Notes under the pieces: model-generated
What the model saw: only the letters and a program-made list of their open reading frames with translations
What the model was told of the DNA's origin: nothing
The model's database searches: none
From: Enterococcus mundtii
GTDB taxonomy: Bacteria; Bacillota; Bacilli; Lactobacillales; Enterococcaceae
Assembly: GCF_003957375.1 (NCBI RefSeq)
Contig: NZ_CP025473.1
Coordinates: 707,501-771,500 of the forward strand
Direction of reading: 5' to 3'
Length of the DNA: 64,000 bases
In this document: one piece after another, positions 49,136 through 58,076 of the stretch
How positions within the stretch are numbered: position 1 is the stretch's first letter
Layout of the letters: the number at the start of each line of letters is the position of its first letter
Translations under genes and position numbers: made by a program

Positions 49136-49167
49136 AGAAAAGCAAGAGAAGAGATGGAGGAACAAGT

Positions 49168-49830
49168 GTGAACGGCTTATTTATTACGATCGAGGGACCT
49201 GATGGTGCAGGTAAAACGAGTATCATCAAAGAACTATATCCTCTTTTACAACAAGTAGCAAAAACAGAGATTATTCAAACTCGGGAACCAGGTGGGATAC
49301 CAATTGCTGAACAGATTCGTGCAGTGATTCTTGATCCCCAAAATGATCGCATGGACGAGCGAACAGAAAGTTTATTATACGCAGCTGCTCGAAGACAACA
49401 CTTAGTCGAAAAAGTTTTACCTGCACTTTCGAGTGGGAAAATCGTTTTGTGTGATCGTTTTGTCGATAGTTCGTTGGCCTATCAAGGTGCAGGTCGTCGG
49501 ATCGGCGTAAACGAGATTGCTAAACTGAATGAATTTGCTACAGAAGGAACGACTCCTGATTTTACTCTTTATCTTGATGTGGATTCTGACACAGGATTAC
49601 GTCGAATCGCTAAAAATCGCCAGAATCAAATCGATCGCTTAGATTCAGAAGGATTAGAGTTCCACCAGCGTGTCCGTCATGCCTATTTGAAATTGGTAGA
49701 GGAGCATCCAGACCGCATCCATAAGATCGATGCAAGAAATAGTTTTGAAGAAGTGTTACAATTGAGTTACCACGCAATTATCAACCAATTTCCACAATAT
49801 TTTGAAAGTCAGGAAGGTGAACGTAAATGA
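49168..49830 (+). CDS. tmk: Thymidylate kinase
   Basis: This 220-residue kinase makes dTDP from dTMP. The P-loop is IEGPDGAGKTSI (about residues 8-19), and the family motifs TREPGGIPIAEQIR (about 38-51) and LCDRFVDSSLAYQGAGR (about 93-109) are clear. The start is GTG 49168 after GGAGG. The stop overlaps darA in ATGA, and holB follows, giving the conserved tmk-darA-holB-ricT-yabA operon. Confidence 0.95.
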   Translation: MNGLFITIEGPDGAGKTSIIKELYPLLQQVAKTEIIQTREPGGIPIAEQIRAVILDPQNDRMDERTESLLYAAARRQHLVEKVLPALSSGKIVLCDRFVDSSLAYQGAGRRIGVNEIAKLNEFATEGTTPDFTLYLDVDSDTGLRRIAKNRQNQIDRLDSEGLEFHQRVRHAYLKLVEEHPDRIHKIDARNSFEEVLQLSYHAIINQFPQYFESQEGERK

Positions 49831-50156
49831 AAATCATTTTAGCAATCATTCAAGATAAAGATAGCAACCGTTTGTCCAATGAATTGATCGATGCAAACAT
49901 TCGTGCTACTAAATTATCTTCTACTGGTGGTTTCCTTAAAGCGGGAAACAGCACATTTATCGTTGGTATTGAGGACGATCGTGTCGAAGAAGCATTAGAG
50001 ATCATCAAAAAAACATGTGAGTCAAGAAAACAATTTGTTTCTACTCCAGTAACTTTAGATATTTCAATGGACGGTGGCGTTCCTTATCCTGTAGAAGTAG
50101 AAGTGGGCGGAGCAACAGTCTTTGTCTTGCCAGTTGAAGGATTCCACCATTTCTAG
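49827..50156 (+). CDS. darA: Cyclic-di-AMP-binding PII-like protein DarA
   Basis: This 109-residue trimeric PII-like signal protein binds cyclic di-AMP; its downstream target is not settled. The start MKIILAIIQDKDSNRLSNEL and the glycine-rich LSSTGGFLKAGNSTFIVGIE (about residues 30-49) are diagnostic. The family's large B loop region follows. It overlaps tmk by 4 nt and is followed 8 nt later by holB, the standard place for DarA/PstA. Confidence 0.92.
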   Translation: MKIILAIIQDKDSNRLSNELIDANIRATKLSSTGGFLKAGNSTFIVGIEDDRVEEALEIIKKTCESRKQFVSTPVTLDISMDGGVPYPVEVEVGGATVFVLPVEGFHHF

Positions 50157-50164
50157 GAGGAACT

Positions 50165-51103
50165 ATGGCTCAAGAAAACATACTTGCGCAAATGCAACCT
50201 CTCGTGTATCAACAACTTCAACGAAGTTTTGAGCATGGGCGTCTCGCTCATGCTTATCTTTTTGAAGGTGAAAAAGGTACAGGAAAGCATGAGGTAGGCA
50301 TTTGGTTAGCACAACATTTATATTGTACGAATATGAACAACCAACAACCTTGTGGCAGATGCAATAATTGTCAACGGATCCAGAATCAAGAACATCCAGA
50401 TGTACTCGTTCTTGCACCCGATGGTCAGTCGATCAAGGTCGATCAGATCCGGCGCTTACAAACAGAGTTTAGTCGTAGCGGATATGAATCAAGGAAAAAA
50501 GTATTCTTGATACAGGAAGCAGAAAAAATGAATGCGAGTGCGGCCAATAGTTTATTAAAATTTTTAGAAGAACCACCCGGGGATTTTCTAGCGATTTTAG
50601 AAACGGAAGCCATTGGTCGAATCTTACCTACGATCCAATCTCGTTGTCAAACCTTGCATTTTCAAGAATTGTCAAAGGATTCATTGATCCAAAAATTACA
50701 AGATCAGCAAATTTCTACGGAAAAAGCAAAACTTTTGTCATTCTTGACAAACAGTTTAGGAAAAGCAGTTGAAATCTCAGAAGATGAATGGTTTAATGAG
50801 GCTAAGAACTTGATTTATCAATGGTTTGTCTACTTGGATAAAAGAGATACACAAGCCTTTATCTATGTACAAAAACGATTGATGAAAGTATTTAAAGAAA
50901 AAAATCAACAATTTACTGGTTTTTCAATTTTAATGTATTATTATCAGGAAGCTCAAAAACAGGCGATAACATCTGGGGAGTATGGTAAAGTCAAACGGCT
51001 GAATCAAACGATTGAACGTATTTTGTTAGCAGAACAAAAACTGCGTAGCAATGTGAGTTTTCAAGCCGTCGCTGAGCAATTTGTATTACAAACGATTTTT
51101 TGA
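50165..51103 (+). CDS. holB: DNA polymerase III delta' subunit
   Basis: This 312-residue clamp-loader subunit works with the dnaX product. The P-loop is degenerate (FEGEKGTGKHEVG, about residues 35-47), as is usual for delta', which does not hydrolyse ATP. A four-Cys zinc cluster (about residues 54-69, with CGRCNNC) follows, as in DnaX. The arginine-finger region (AANSLLKFLEEP) is present. It is the third gene of the tmk operon, starting 8 nt after darA with a GGAGGA site. Confidence 0.92.
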   Translation: MAQENILAQMQPLVYQQLQRSFEHGRLAHAYLFEGEKGTGKHEVGIWLAQHLYCTNMNNQQPCGRCNNCQRIQNQEHPDVLVLAPDGQSIKVDQIRRLQTEFSRSGYESRKKVFLIQEAEKMNASAANSLLKFLEEPPGDFLAILETEAIGRILPTIQSRCQTLHFQELSKDSLIQKLQDQQISTEKAKLLSFLTNSLGKAVEISEDEWFNEAKNLIYQWFVYLDKRDTQAFIYVQKRLMKVFKEKNQQFTGFSILMYYYQEAQKQAITSGEYGKVKRLNQTIERILLAEQKLRSNVSFQAVAEQFVLQTIF

Positions 51104-51142
51104 TTTGTCAATTTATATTTTGCGTAATCAAGGAGGCCACAA

Positions 51143-51967
51143 ATGGTAGAAGTAGTAGGTGTCCGTTATAGAGATGCTGGTCATGTCTATTATTTTACAC
51201 CCGGAGATTCAGAATATGCATACAATGATAAAGTGTTAGTCGAGTCTCAGCAAACTTTACATATCGCAACGGTTGCTATTCCCAAAAGAGATATTGATCT
51301 GGAAGATTTACCTGAAACCATCAATCCTATTTTGCATAAAGCAACAACTGCTGAGCTTAAAAAAAGCAACAAAAATGAAGAAGATGCAAAAAAAGCTTTT
51401 TTGATTGCGAAAGAAAAAATTAGAGAGAGAAAACTAGAAATGAAGATCGTCCAAGTTGAATATACTTTTGATCGAAGCAAATTGACTTTTTATTTTGCGG
51501 CAGATGGACGTATTGATTTTCGTGAATTAGTGAAAGATTTGGCTGCCGTTTTTCGTACAAGGATCGAATTGAAACAAATCGGTGTTCGGGATGAGGCGAA
51601 GATGATCGGAAGTATCGGACCTTGTGGGCGACCACTCTGCTGTTCTTCTTTCTTAGGAGATTTTGTCCCTGTTTCAATCAAAATGGCAAAAGAACAAGAA
51701 TTATCACTGAACCCAACTAAAATTTCTGGCTTGTGTGGTCGCTTGATGTGCTGTCTACAGTATGAAAGTGAAGCATATGAAGCCGCAAAAAAAGAACTCC
51801 CTGACTTTGGGAAAACACTTGAAACTCCTGATGGTAAAGGGAAAGTCGTAGGATTGAACCTGCTTAGTCGCTTAGTTAGTGTGCGACTGAACGGACGGGA
51901 AAATCCTGTTGAATATGAATGGGATGAACTAAAAAATTTCATCCAAGTAGGTGAGATGAATGGATAA
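51143..51967 (+). CDS. ricT: RicT/YaaT, PSP1-domain protein
   Basis: This 274-residue protein belongs to the PSP1 family. In Bacillus, RicT with RicA and RicF forms a complex that binds iron-sulfur clusters and steers RNase Y cleavage. The cysteine cluster is visible as CGRPLCCSSFL (about residues 164-174) and LCGRLMCCLQYE (about 197-208). It overlaps yabA by 8 nt and belongs to the tmk operon. The RNase Y link is from Bacillus precedent. Confidence 0.92.
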   Translation: MVEVVGVRYRDAGHVYYFTPGDSEYAYNDKVLVESQQTLHIATVAIPKRDIDLEDLPETINPILHKATTAELKKSNKNEEDAKKAFLIAKEKIRERKLEMKIVQVEYTFDRSKLTFYFAADGRIDFRELVKDLAAVFRTRIELKQIGVRDEAKMIGSIGPCGRPLCCSSFLGDFVPVSIKMAKEQELSLNPTKISGLCGRLMCCLQYESEAYEAAKKELPDFGKTLETPDGKGKVVGLNLLSRLVSVRLNGRENPVEYEWDELKNFIQVGEMNG

Positions 51968-52307
51968 GAGATCATTATATGATGGGTTGAACCAATTGGA
52001 GTCAGAGTTACGAAATACATTGACTGAATTAGTAGAGATGAAACATGCACTGCATGAGATCGTTGAGAAAAATACCACCTTAGAGATGGAAAATCAACGA
52101 TTACGTGAACATCTTCGTGAATTGAACCAAGTGGCGCAAGCTCCAGCTGAAAATGCCAAGCAAGAACTATCGAAATCCCGAATGAATCTAGAAAAGATTT
52201 ATGAAGAAGGATTCCATGTTTGCTATGATTTGTATGGTTCAAGACGTGAAAATGATGAACCTTGTGCGTTCTGTTTAGAAGTGATCTATCGAGAAAGTGG
52301 TCGCTAA
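51960..52307 (+). CDS. yabA: Replication initiation control protein YabA
   Basis: This 115-residue protein slows replication initiation by binding DnaA and the DnaN clamp. An N-terminal coiled coil (about residues 5-60, with LRNTLTELVEMKHALHEIVE) leads to a C-terminal zinc-binding tail (FHVCYDLYG and CAFCLEVIY). It overlaps ricT by 8 nt. Its place in the same operon as holB couples clamp-loader supply with initiation control. Confidence 0.94.
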   Translation: MDKRSLYDGLNQLESELRNTLTELVEMKHALHEIVEKNTTLEMENQRLREHLRELNQVAQAPAENAKQELSKSRMNLEKIYEEGFHVCYDLYGSRRENDEPCAFCLEVIYRESGR

Positions 52308-52339
52308 ATCAAAGGATCTAGTGGCTTCTATCACGGTCA

Positions 52340-52377
52340 ACGAATACCGCAAAGCACTCTTGTTTTGCGGTATTCGT
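52340..52377 (+). terminator. Hairpin between yabA and rsmI
   Basis: ACGAATACCGCAAA and TTTGCGGTATTCGT form a perfect 14-bp stem, and the outer AACG/CGTT continue with a bulge. There is no T run after it. It may be a weak terminator or an RNA-processing or stability element. Confidence 0.6.
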
Positions 52378-52446
52378 CGTTGAACTACCAGGATAAATTT
52401 TTTAATTAGAGTAGCTTCCTTTACTCTGTTTGATAAGGAGAATCAT

Positions 52447-53316
52447 ATGTATAACCAAAAGAGCTTTAAAGGAAATCACGTGTTTGGTACACTTTACCTC
52501 GTTCCAACACCGATCGGAAACTTGGAGGATATGACTGTTCGCAGTGTGCGGACATTACAAGAAGCGGATTTGATCGCAAGTGAGGATACACGCAATACAC
52601 AAAAGCTATTGAATCATTTCGAGATCCAAACTCCCCAAAAAAGTTTGCACGAGCATAATTATAAAGAACGTATTCCTCAATTGATCGACTGGCTAAAAGA
52701 AGGAAAAATGATAGCACAAGTAAGCGATGCGGGCATGCCATCTATCAGTGATCCTGGGCATGAGCTTGTTGTTGCTTGTATCAAGCAAGATATTCCAGTC
52801 GTAGCATTGCCAGGACCTACCGCCGGAATGACTGCATTAATTGCTTCAGGTCTAGTTCCGCAGCCATTTTTATTTTATGGGTTTTTACCTAGAAAGAAAA
52901 AAGAACAAAAAACGATGTTGGAATCGCTGCGCAATCAAACAGCAACATTGATTTTTTATGAGTCACCTTATCGCGTAGTCGCAACGCTGACCAATATGTT
53001 GGAAGTGTTTGGTAATCGTCAAGTTGTGCTTTGTCGAGAATTGACGAAGATTCATGAAGAATATTTACGCGGAGACATTGAAGAATTACTTGGTTATTTA
53101 GAAAAACAGCCGATCAAGGGAGAATGCTGTTTACTTGTTGAGGGGAGTAACGAAGAGATCGTACCAAGTGAACAACTTCAAGGTACGTTAAAAGAACAGG
53201 TACAACAATTAATTGAGCAAGGAGAAAAAACTAACGTGGCAATCAAAACGATTGCAGTCAAAAATGGAATAAAAAAACAAGAAGTTTATCGTCAGTTCCA
53301 TGAATTGGATGATTAA
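52447..53316 (+). CDS. rsmI: 16S rRNA 2'-O-methyltransferase RsmI
   Basis: This 289-residue enzyme methylates the ribose of C1402 in 16S rRNA, near the decoding site. It has the tetrapyrrole-methylase fold: TLYLVPTPIGNLEDMT at the N-terminus (about residues 15-30), SDAGMPSISDPG (about 93-104) and LPGPTAGMTALIASG (about 119-133). The start ATG 52447 follows AAGGAGAA. A hairpin separates it from the tmk-yabA operon upstream. Confidence 0.95.
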   Translation: MYNQKSFKGNHVFGTLYLVPTPIGNLEDMTVRSVRTLQEADLIASEDTRNTQKLLNHFEIQTPQKSLHEHNYKERIPQLIDWLKEGKMIAQVSDAGMPSISDPGHELVVACIKQDIPVVALPGPTAGMTALIASGLVPQPFLFYGFLPRKKKEQKTMLESLRNQTATLIFYESPYRVVATLTNMLEVFGNRQVVLCRELTKIHEEYLRGDIEELLGYLEKQPIKGECCLLVEGSNEEIVPSEQLQGTLKEQVQQLIEQGEKTNVAIKTIAVKNGIKKQEVYRQFHELDD

Positions 53317-53325
53317 CTTTTTATA

Positions 53326-53377
53326 AAAAATCGTTCAGAGGCTTGCTGTGGTGAACAGTCTTTTGAACGACTTTTTT
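53326..53377 (+). terminator. rsmI terminator
   Basis: AAAAAATCGTTCA pairs with TGAACGACTTTTTT (one bulge). A second short hairpin lies in the loop. Confidence 0.8.
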
Positions 53378-53477
53378 CTTATAATCAATTAAGCACGAGG
53401 TACAGCTTCTTTGAAAAACGAACCTCCTAACTTGAAAGGGAACAAAAGTTCGTGTATAATGAAATGGGGTGAGTCTG

Positions 53478-54611
53478 ATGGAATTACAGTTTCCTTTACA
53501 TAATAATACATCTAGAAAAATCATTCATATCGATATGGATGCTTTTTTCGCGTCCGTTGAAGAACGAGATCACTCTGAGCTTCGTGGAAAACCCTTAGTG
53601 ATTGCCAGACATCCCAGTGATACTGGCGGGCGTGGGGTAGTGACGACGGCTAACTATGAAGCACGTAAGTTCGGCATCCATTCCGCAATGAGTGCCCAAA
53701 AAGCCTATGAACTTTGTCCAGAAGCGATTTTCAAACCTGGAGACCACCAAAAATACAGTGCGATATCAAAAGAAGTCAAGGAGATTTTTTATCGCTATAC
53801 AGACTTAGTCGAACCAGTTAGTATTGATGAAGCTTATTTAGATGTCACGAATAATAAAATCAATTGTAAATCAGCGATTAAAATCGCCCGAATGATCCAA
53901 CTTGATATTTGGCAAACGGTGCATCTGACTTGTTCGGCTGGTGTCAGCTATAATAAATTTTTAGCGAAACTCGCATCAGATTTTCAAAAACCTAAAGGAA
54001 TGACAGTCGTCACCCCCGAAGAAGCTGTCGATTTCTTAAAAGCATTACCAATCGAAAAATTTCATGGTGTTGGTAAGAAAACTGTTCCTAAAATGCATGA
54101 ATTAGGTATTTTTACAGGAGAAGATCTTTATCAATGTACTGAAATGATGTTGATCCAACAGTTTGGTAAAATGGGGTATTCGTTATATCGAAAAGTAAGA
54201 GGTATTCATGATTCGCCGGTCAATGTCACCCGCGAGCGTAAGTCAGTCGGTAAAGAACATACGTATGGACAACCACTAAGAACAGAAGAAGAAGTTCTTG
54301 GTCAGTTGCGTCAGCTGGCTGAGAAAGTGGAAGATTCTCTCCGACGTGTCCAAAAACATGGAAAAACAGTTGTCTTGAAGGTCCGTTATACCGATTATTC
54401 TACAGTAACGAAGCGAGTGACATTACCAGAATATGTCTATAAAAAAGAAGCGCTGTTTTATCAAGCCAGTCTGATCTGGGAAGAGATTTTAGGGATAGAG
54501 AAGGGGATTCGTTTATTAGGTATCACACTGACGAATTTAGATCCGATGACTTATGAGAATATTGTGTTACCTTTGTGGGAAACGCAAACGATAGAATCAG
54601 AAATAGAATAA
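53478..54611 (+). CDS. dinB: DNA polymerase IV
   Basis: This 377-residue Y-family translesion polymerase copies past damaged bases. Catalytic acidic motifs are HIDMDAFFASVEERD (about residues 18-32) and VSIDEAYLDVT (about 112-122). The thumb and little-finger parts complete the length. I chose ATG 53478, with GGGGTGAG upstream, over the GTG at 53469. I did not see a LexA/DinR-type box in the upstream ~100 bp, but I could not search it with a scoring matrix. Confidence 0.94.
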   Translation: MELQFPLHNNTSRKIIHIDMDAFFASVEERDHSELRGKPLVIARHPSDTGGRGVVTTANYEARKFGIHSAMSAQKAYELCPEAIFKPGDHQKYSAISKEVKEIFYRYTDLVEPVSIDEAYLDVTNNKINCKSAIKIARMIQLDIWQTVHLTCSAGVSYNKFLAKLASDFQKPKGMTVVTPEEAVDFLKALPIEKFHGVGKKTVPKMHELGIFTGEDLYQCTEMMLIQQFGKMGYSLYRKVRGIHDSPVNVTRERKSVGKEHTYGQPLRTEEEVLGQLRQLAEKVEDSLRRVQKHGKTVVLKVRYTDYSTVTKRVTLPEYVYKKEALFYQASLIWEEILGIEKGIRLLGITLTNLDPMTYENIVLPLWETQTIESEIE

Positions 54612-54686
54612 AGAATGCTCCATCTTAGACTTTGAGACAAAAGCGAAATTCACTTCTGTCTTGGCCTTTTAGATGGAGCATTCTTT
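54610..54686. terminator. Bidirectional terminator between dinB and nrdG
   Basis: AAAGAATGCTCCATCT (54610-54625) and AGATGGAGCATTCTTT (54671-54686) are a perfect 16-bp inverted repeat. The loop of 45 nt holds a smaller dyad around AGAC...GTCT. T and A runs at both ends let it act on both convergent genes. Confidence 0.82.
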
Positions 54687-54713
54687 ATTGTGTTCAATCA
54701 AAACTGAGTATAG

Positions 54714-55316
54714 TTAAATCAGTTCTTGTTTTTTTATTTGTTCATATGTTTGCGTAGCATCTGTACATTTTTCCCAGATGACGACTTGTTTTTCAGCAAG
54801 CGATCGTTGCACGTCAATGATACGCTGATTGCTACTTCCACGAAATTGTAATTTGAAATCTCTTTTTGACCATTCAAAACGGCCATCAACAAGAATATCG
54901 ATTTTCGAGAGCAGTTCTAATTTATCTTCCGAATCTTGTAATAATTCATCGAAGGTATAACCGGTCCAAGACCAGATGTCTTTGCTGTGACCAAATTCTT
55001 GGCGGATTCGCTCGACTAAACGTAGGCAAACATTCGTATTCAAAAAAGGTTCACCGCCTAAAAGTGTCAATCCTTGGACGTAATCATTGCGTAGATCAGC
55101 CATGATCTGTTCTTCCAGTTCTGGAGTGAATGGTTTGCCGTAACGGAAATTCTGAGCGGCTTTGTTAAAACAACCTTCACAGGCAAATAAACAGCCACTT
55201 ACATATAAGCTATTACGAACACCTTCGCCATCTACAAAGTTGAACGGTTTATAATCGGCAATATAGTCATGACTATAATCTTGAGCCAGCCATTCTTTAG
55301 GTTTAGGATTTCTCAT
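54714..55316 (-). CDS. nrdG: Anaerobic ribonucleotide reductase activase
   Basis: This 200-residue radical-SAM protein puts the glycyl radical on NrdD. The iron-sulfur motif CLFACEGC (CxxxCxxC) is at about residues 42-49, and the family block LTLLGGEPFLNTN (SAM-binding GGE) at about 82-94. It lies 250 bp after nrdD on the same strand. Between them sits a family-2 repeat that may reduce or modulate nrdG expression. Confidence 0.94.
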   Translation of the reverse strand: MRNPKPKEWLAQDYSHDYIADYKPFNFVDGEGVRNSLYVSGCLFACEGCFNKAAQNFRYGKPFTPELEEQIMADLRNDYVQGLTLLGGEPFLNTNVCLRLVERIRQEFGHSKDIWSWTGYTFDELLQDSEDKLELLSKIDILVDGRFEWSKRDFKLQFRGSSNQRIIDVQRSLAEKQVVIWEKCTDATQTYEQIKKQELI

Positions 55317-55439
55317 AGTAAAACTTCTTTCATTATAAAATGGTATCCGTTATAAAAAATTCTTGAAGGTCGTAGGAGACATAAGAAAATAGCCAGAGAA
55401 AGGGTGCTATCTCTCATATGATATGGAGTTGGATGTTTT

Positions 55440-55569
55440 TTTCACAACCTTATCTACGGTGTTCAAGAAGCAATACTTCGGTAATAAGTCAAAAAAATCT
55501 AAAATGAAACAGCCATTTTTGATTTTTCTGTCTTATTACTCAGTACTAAACGCTTCTTTCACAACCTTA
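55440..55569. repeat. Dispersed intergenic repeat, family 2 (copy 2)
   Basis: TTCACAACCTTA occurs at both ends (55441-55452 and 55558-55569) and frames a ~120-bp unit that aligns with 46085-46210. The right-hand copy covers the nrdD stop codon (55567-55569). The repeat lies between nrdD and nrdG. Confidence 0.65.
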
Positions 55570-57756
55570 CTTCATATGTTTCACGCGTGATGAGATTTCT
55601 TTGTGTCTGCCGTGGACCATTGGGCGGGCTTGTGGGTTTCCTAGATAGCCGCATGTTCGTTTGACTACGTCACATGTTTTTGGATCGTGATTGCCGCATT
55701 CTGGGCATTCAAAGCCACGTTCAGTTGGTTGGAAATCTCCTTCAAAACCACATTGGTAGCAATGATCGATCGGCGTATTGGTTCCTAAATAGCCTACTTT
55801 ATCATAGGCAAAGTCCCAAACAGCTTCTAATGCTTTAGGATTTTGTTGCAACACTGGATATTCACAGTAATGGATAAAGCCACCAGAACAGTATTTTGGA
55901 TAGTCTTTTTCAAATTCAAGCTTTTCAAATGGCGTTGGATTTTTACGCACATCATAGTGGAAACTATTAGTATAATATTCTTTATCTGTGATATTTTCAA
56001 CGATACCGAATTTTTCTGTATCTAAACGACAAAAACGATCCGTCAAGCTTTCGCTTGGTGTGGAGTATACACTGAAGTGATAGCCATATTCATTTCCCCA
56101 AGCGTCTGCATTAGCTTTTAGTTTTTTCACGATATCTAGAGTGAAGTCTTTGGCTTCTGCATTATTTTCCCACGCACCGCCAAAGAAAGAAGCAGCGACT
56201 TCATAAAGTCCGATGTAGCCTAATGAAACAGTTGCTCGACGATTTTTAAATAATTCATCTACAGCATCGGTACGAGATAGTCGTTTACCGAATGCACCAT
56301 ACATGTAAAGGATCGGTGCATTTGCAGGAATCGCTTCTTTACAACGTTCGACTCGATAAACTAAGGCATCTTTCATGATTGACAAGCGATCTGAAAGTAA
56401 TTGCCAGAATTTTTCTTGGTCACCGTCTGCTTCTAAGGCGATCCGCGGCAAGTTCAACGTAACCACACCTAGATTCATTCTTCCGACATTCACTTCTTCA
56501 CCGTTCTCGTCTTTCCAACCTTGTAAGAAGGAGCGACAGCCCATTGGTACTTTGAAACTTCCTGTCAATTCAACGATCTTGTCATAATTTAGAATATCTG
56601 GGTACATTCTTTTTGTGGCACATTCTAAGGCTAATTGTTTGATGTCATAGTTTGGATCAGTTGGTTTCAGATTGATTCCGTCTTTTAGTGTAAATATCAA
56701 TTTGGGGAAGATCGCTGTCCGTTTCTCACTTCCTAATCCATTGATTCGGATTTGTAAAATCGCTTTTTGGATTTCTCGTTCAAACCAATTTTTACCTAGA
56801 CCGAAGCCGAGTGAAGTAAAAGGCGTTTGTCCGTTGGAAGTGAAAAGTGTATTGATCTCATATTCCAAACTTTGCATAGCATCAAAAATATCTTTTTTGG
56901 TTTTTGCTTTTGCATAGGCTTCTTGCCGTTCGGGTGTGTCGATCCATTCTTTGGCATCAATTAAATGCTTTTTGTAATTTAATTGTGCAAAAGGAGCAAG
57001 CAATTCATCTGTACGATCGGCAGAACATCCGCCATATTGGCTAGATGCAACATTGGCAATGATCTGTGAGATCTGTGCCGTTGCTGTTTGGATCGATTTT
57101 GGTGATTCGACTTCTGCATTTCCGATTTTAAACCCGTTATTCAGCATACCTTTGAAGTCGATCAAACAGCAATTTGTCATTGGTGTATACGGATGGTAAT
57201 CGAGATCATGATAATGGATATCGCCTTTTTGATGTGCGTTGGCAATATGCGGTGGAAGTAATTTCAATCCGATCGATTTCCCAACGATGCCAGCAGTCAA
57301 GTCACGCTGTGTATTGAATACATTACTATCCTTGTTCGCATTTTCGTTGACAACACTTTGGTCTTTATTGATCAGTTTCTCGATTGAAAAGTTGATATCT
57401 GTTGCTTTACTACGAGCAAAATCACGTTTTGTTCGATAATGGATATATTCTTCTGCTAAGGCATATTCGTTTTTTTCTAACAAAATATGTTCAACGATGT
57501 TTTGGATCTCATAGATTTTTACGTTATTTGCGAAGCGATTTTTGATTTCTTTGATCACAAGTTCTGCGATTGATTGGATCTTTTCGTACGTAATAGGAGA
57601 TAAGGAACCGTGAATTTTCTTTTCTGCTTTGATCAGTGCGGCATTTATTTTCTGTTCATCAAATGGTACCTCGCGTCCATCGCGTTTGATGACAGTCATT
57701 TTTTTGGTTTCAGGCTGTTTTTCTAGCACAGCCATTTCTTGATCTGTTCGTTTCAT
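55567..57756 (-). CDS. nrdD: Anaerobic ribonucleoside-triphosphate reductase
   Basis: This 729-residue class III reductase makes dNTPs without oxygen. An ATP-cone allosteric domain lies at the N-terminus (about residues 18-105, with VIKRDGREVPFDEQKINAAL). The catalytic barrel follows. A C-terminal zinc site is formed by CYQCGFEGD and CPECGNHD, and the glycyl radical lies in RTCGYLGNPQARP (about 703-715). NrdG activates it. NrdR-like boxes lie upstream at 57827-57883. Sequence and length are typical for enterococci. Confidence 0.95.
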   Translation of the reverse strand: MKRTDQEMAVLEKQPETKKMTVIKRDGREVPFDEQKINAALIKAEKKIHGSLSPITYEKIQSIAELVIKEIKNRFANNVKIYEIQNIVEHILLEKNEYALAEEYIHYRTKRDFARSKATDINFSIEKLINKDQSVVNENANKDSNVFNTQRDLTAGIVGKSIGLKLLPPHIANAHQKGDIHYHDLDYHPYTPMTNCCLIDFKGMLNNGFKIGNAEVESPKSIQTATAQISQIIANVASSQYGGCSADRTDELLAPFAQLNYKKHLIDAKEWIDTPERQEAYAKAKTKKDIFDAMQSLEYEINTLFTSNGQTPFTSLGFGLGKNWFEREIQKAILQIRINGLGSEKRTAIFPKLIFTLKDGINLKPTDPNYDIKQLALECATKRMYPDILNYDKIVELTGSFKVPMGCRSFLQGWKDENGEEVNVGRMNLGVVTLNLPRIALEADGDQEKFWQLLSDRLSIMKDALVYRVERCKEAIPANAPILYMYGAFGKRLSRTDAVDELFKNRRATVSLGYIGLYEVAASFFGGAWENNAEAKDFTLDIVKKLKANADAWGNEYGYHFSVYSTPSESLTDRFCRLDTEKFGIVENITDKEYYTNSFHYDVRKNPTPFEKLEFEKDYPKYCSGGFIHYCEYPVLQQNPKALEAVWDFAYDKVGYLGTNTPIDHCYQCGFEGDFQPTERGFECPECGNHDPKTCDVVKRTCGYLGNPQARPMVHGRHKEISSRVKHMK

Positions 57757-57826
57757 TTTCTTCAGCTCCTACAAAAATTGTTCTTGTCTATCATAAAACA
57801 AATTGAAGAAAGGAGCAACTAATTAT

Positions 57827-57883
57827 CTGCTACATATAGTGTTTTATCCCTGTATAATTGAATGAGTATACTATATATGGTGT
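57827..57883. promoter_or_regulatory. Tandem NrdR-like boxes upstream of nrdD
   Basis: Box A at 57827-57842 shares its last nine bases (ATATAGTGT) with the NrdR consensus ACACTATATATAGTGT. Box B at 57868-57883 (ATACTATATATGGTGT) matches at 14 of 16. The starts are 41 bp apart, near four helical turns. NrdR would repress nrdD when dATP is high. Confidence 0.75.
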
Positions 57884-58076
57884 ATATTATCTTGTGAAAA
57901 AAAGTGAAAACGTGCAGTATCAGCTTTTGAAAAATACGTATTATTTTTTTTGAATAAAAAAATTGAATAAAAAAAATTCAGGATAATTTTCTTGAGTGAC
58001 CAGGTGACAAAATCAAAAGGGAAAAAAATGAAAGGATGTGCTACTATTCAATTAAGGATAAAGGTGGAGGACTAGC
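57884..58076. other. Intergenic region before the BceAB-type transporter
   Basis: No gene is visible. An extended -10, TGCTACTAT (58039-58047), is a possible promoter for the ABC genes. A direct repeat, GTGACCAGGTGACA (about 57996-58009), lies upstream of it. There is no response-regulator gene in this region. Confidence 0.45.
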
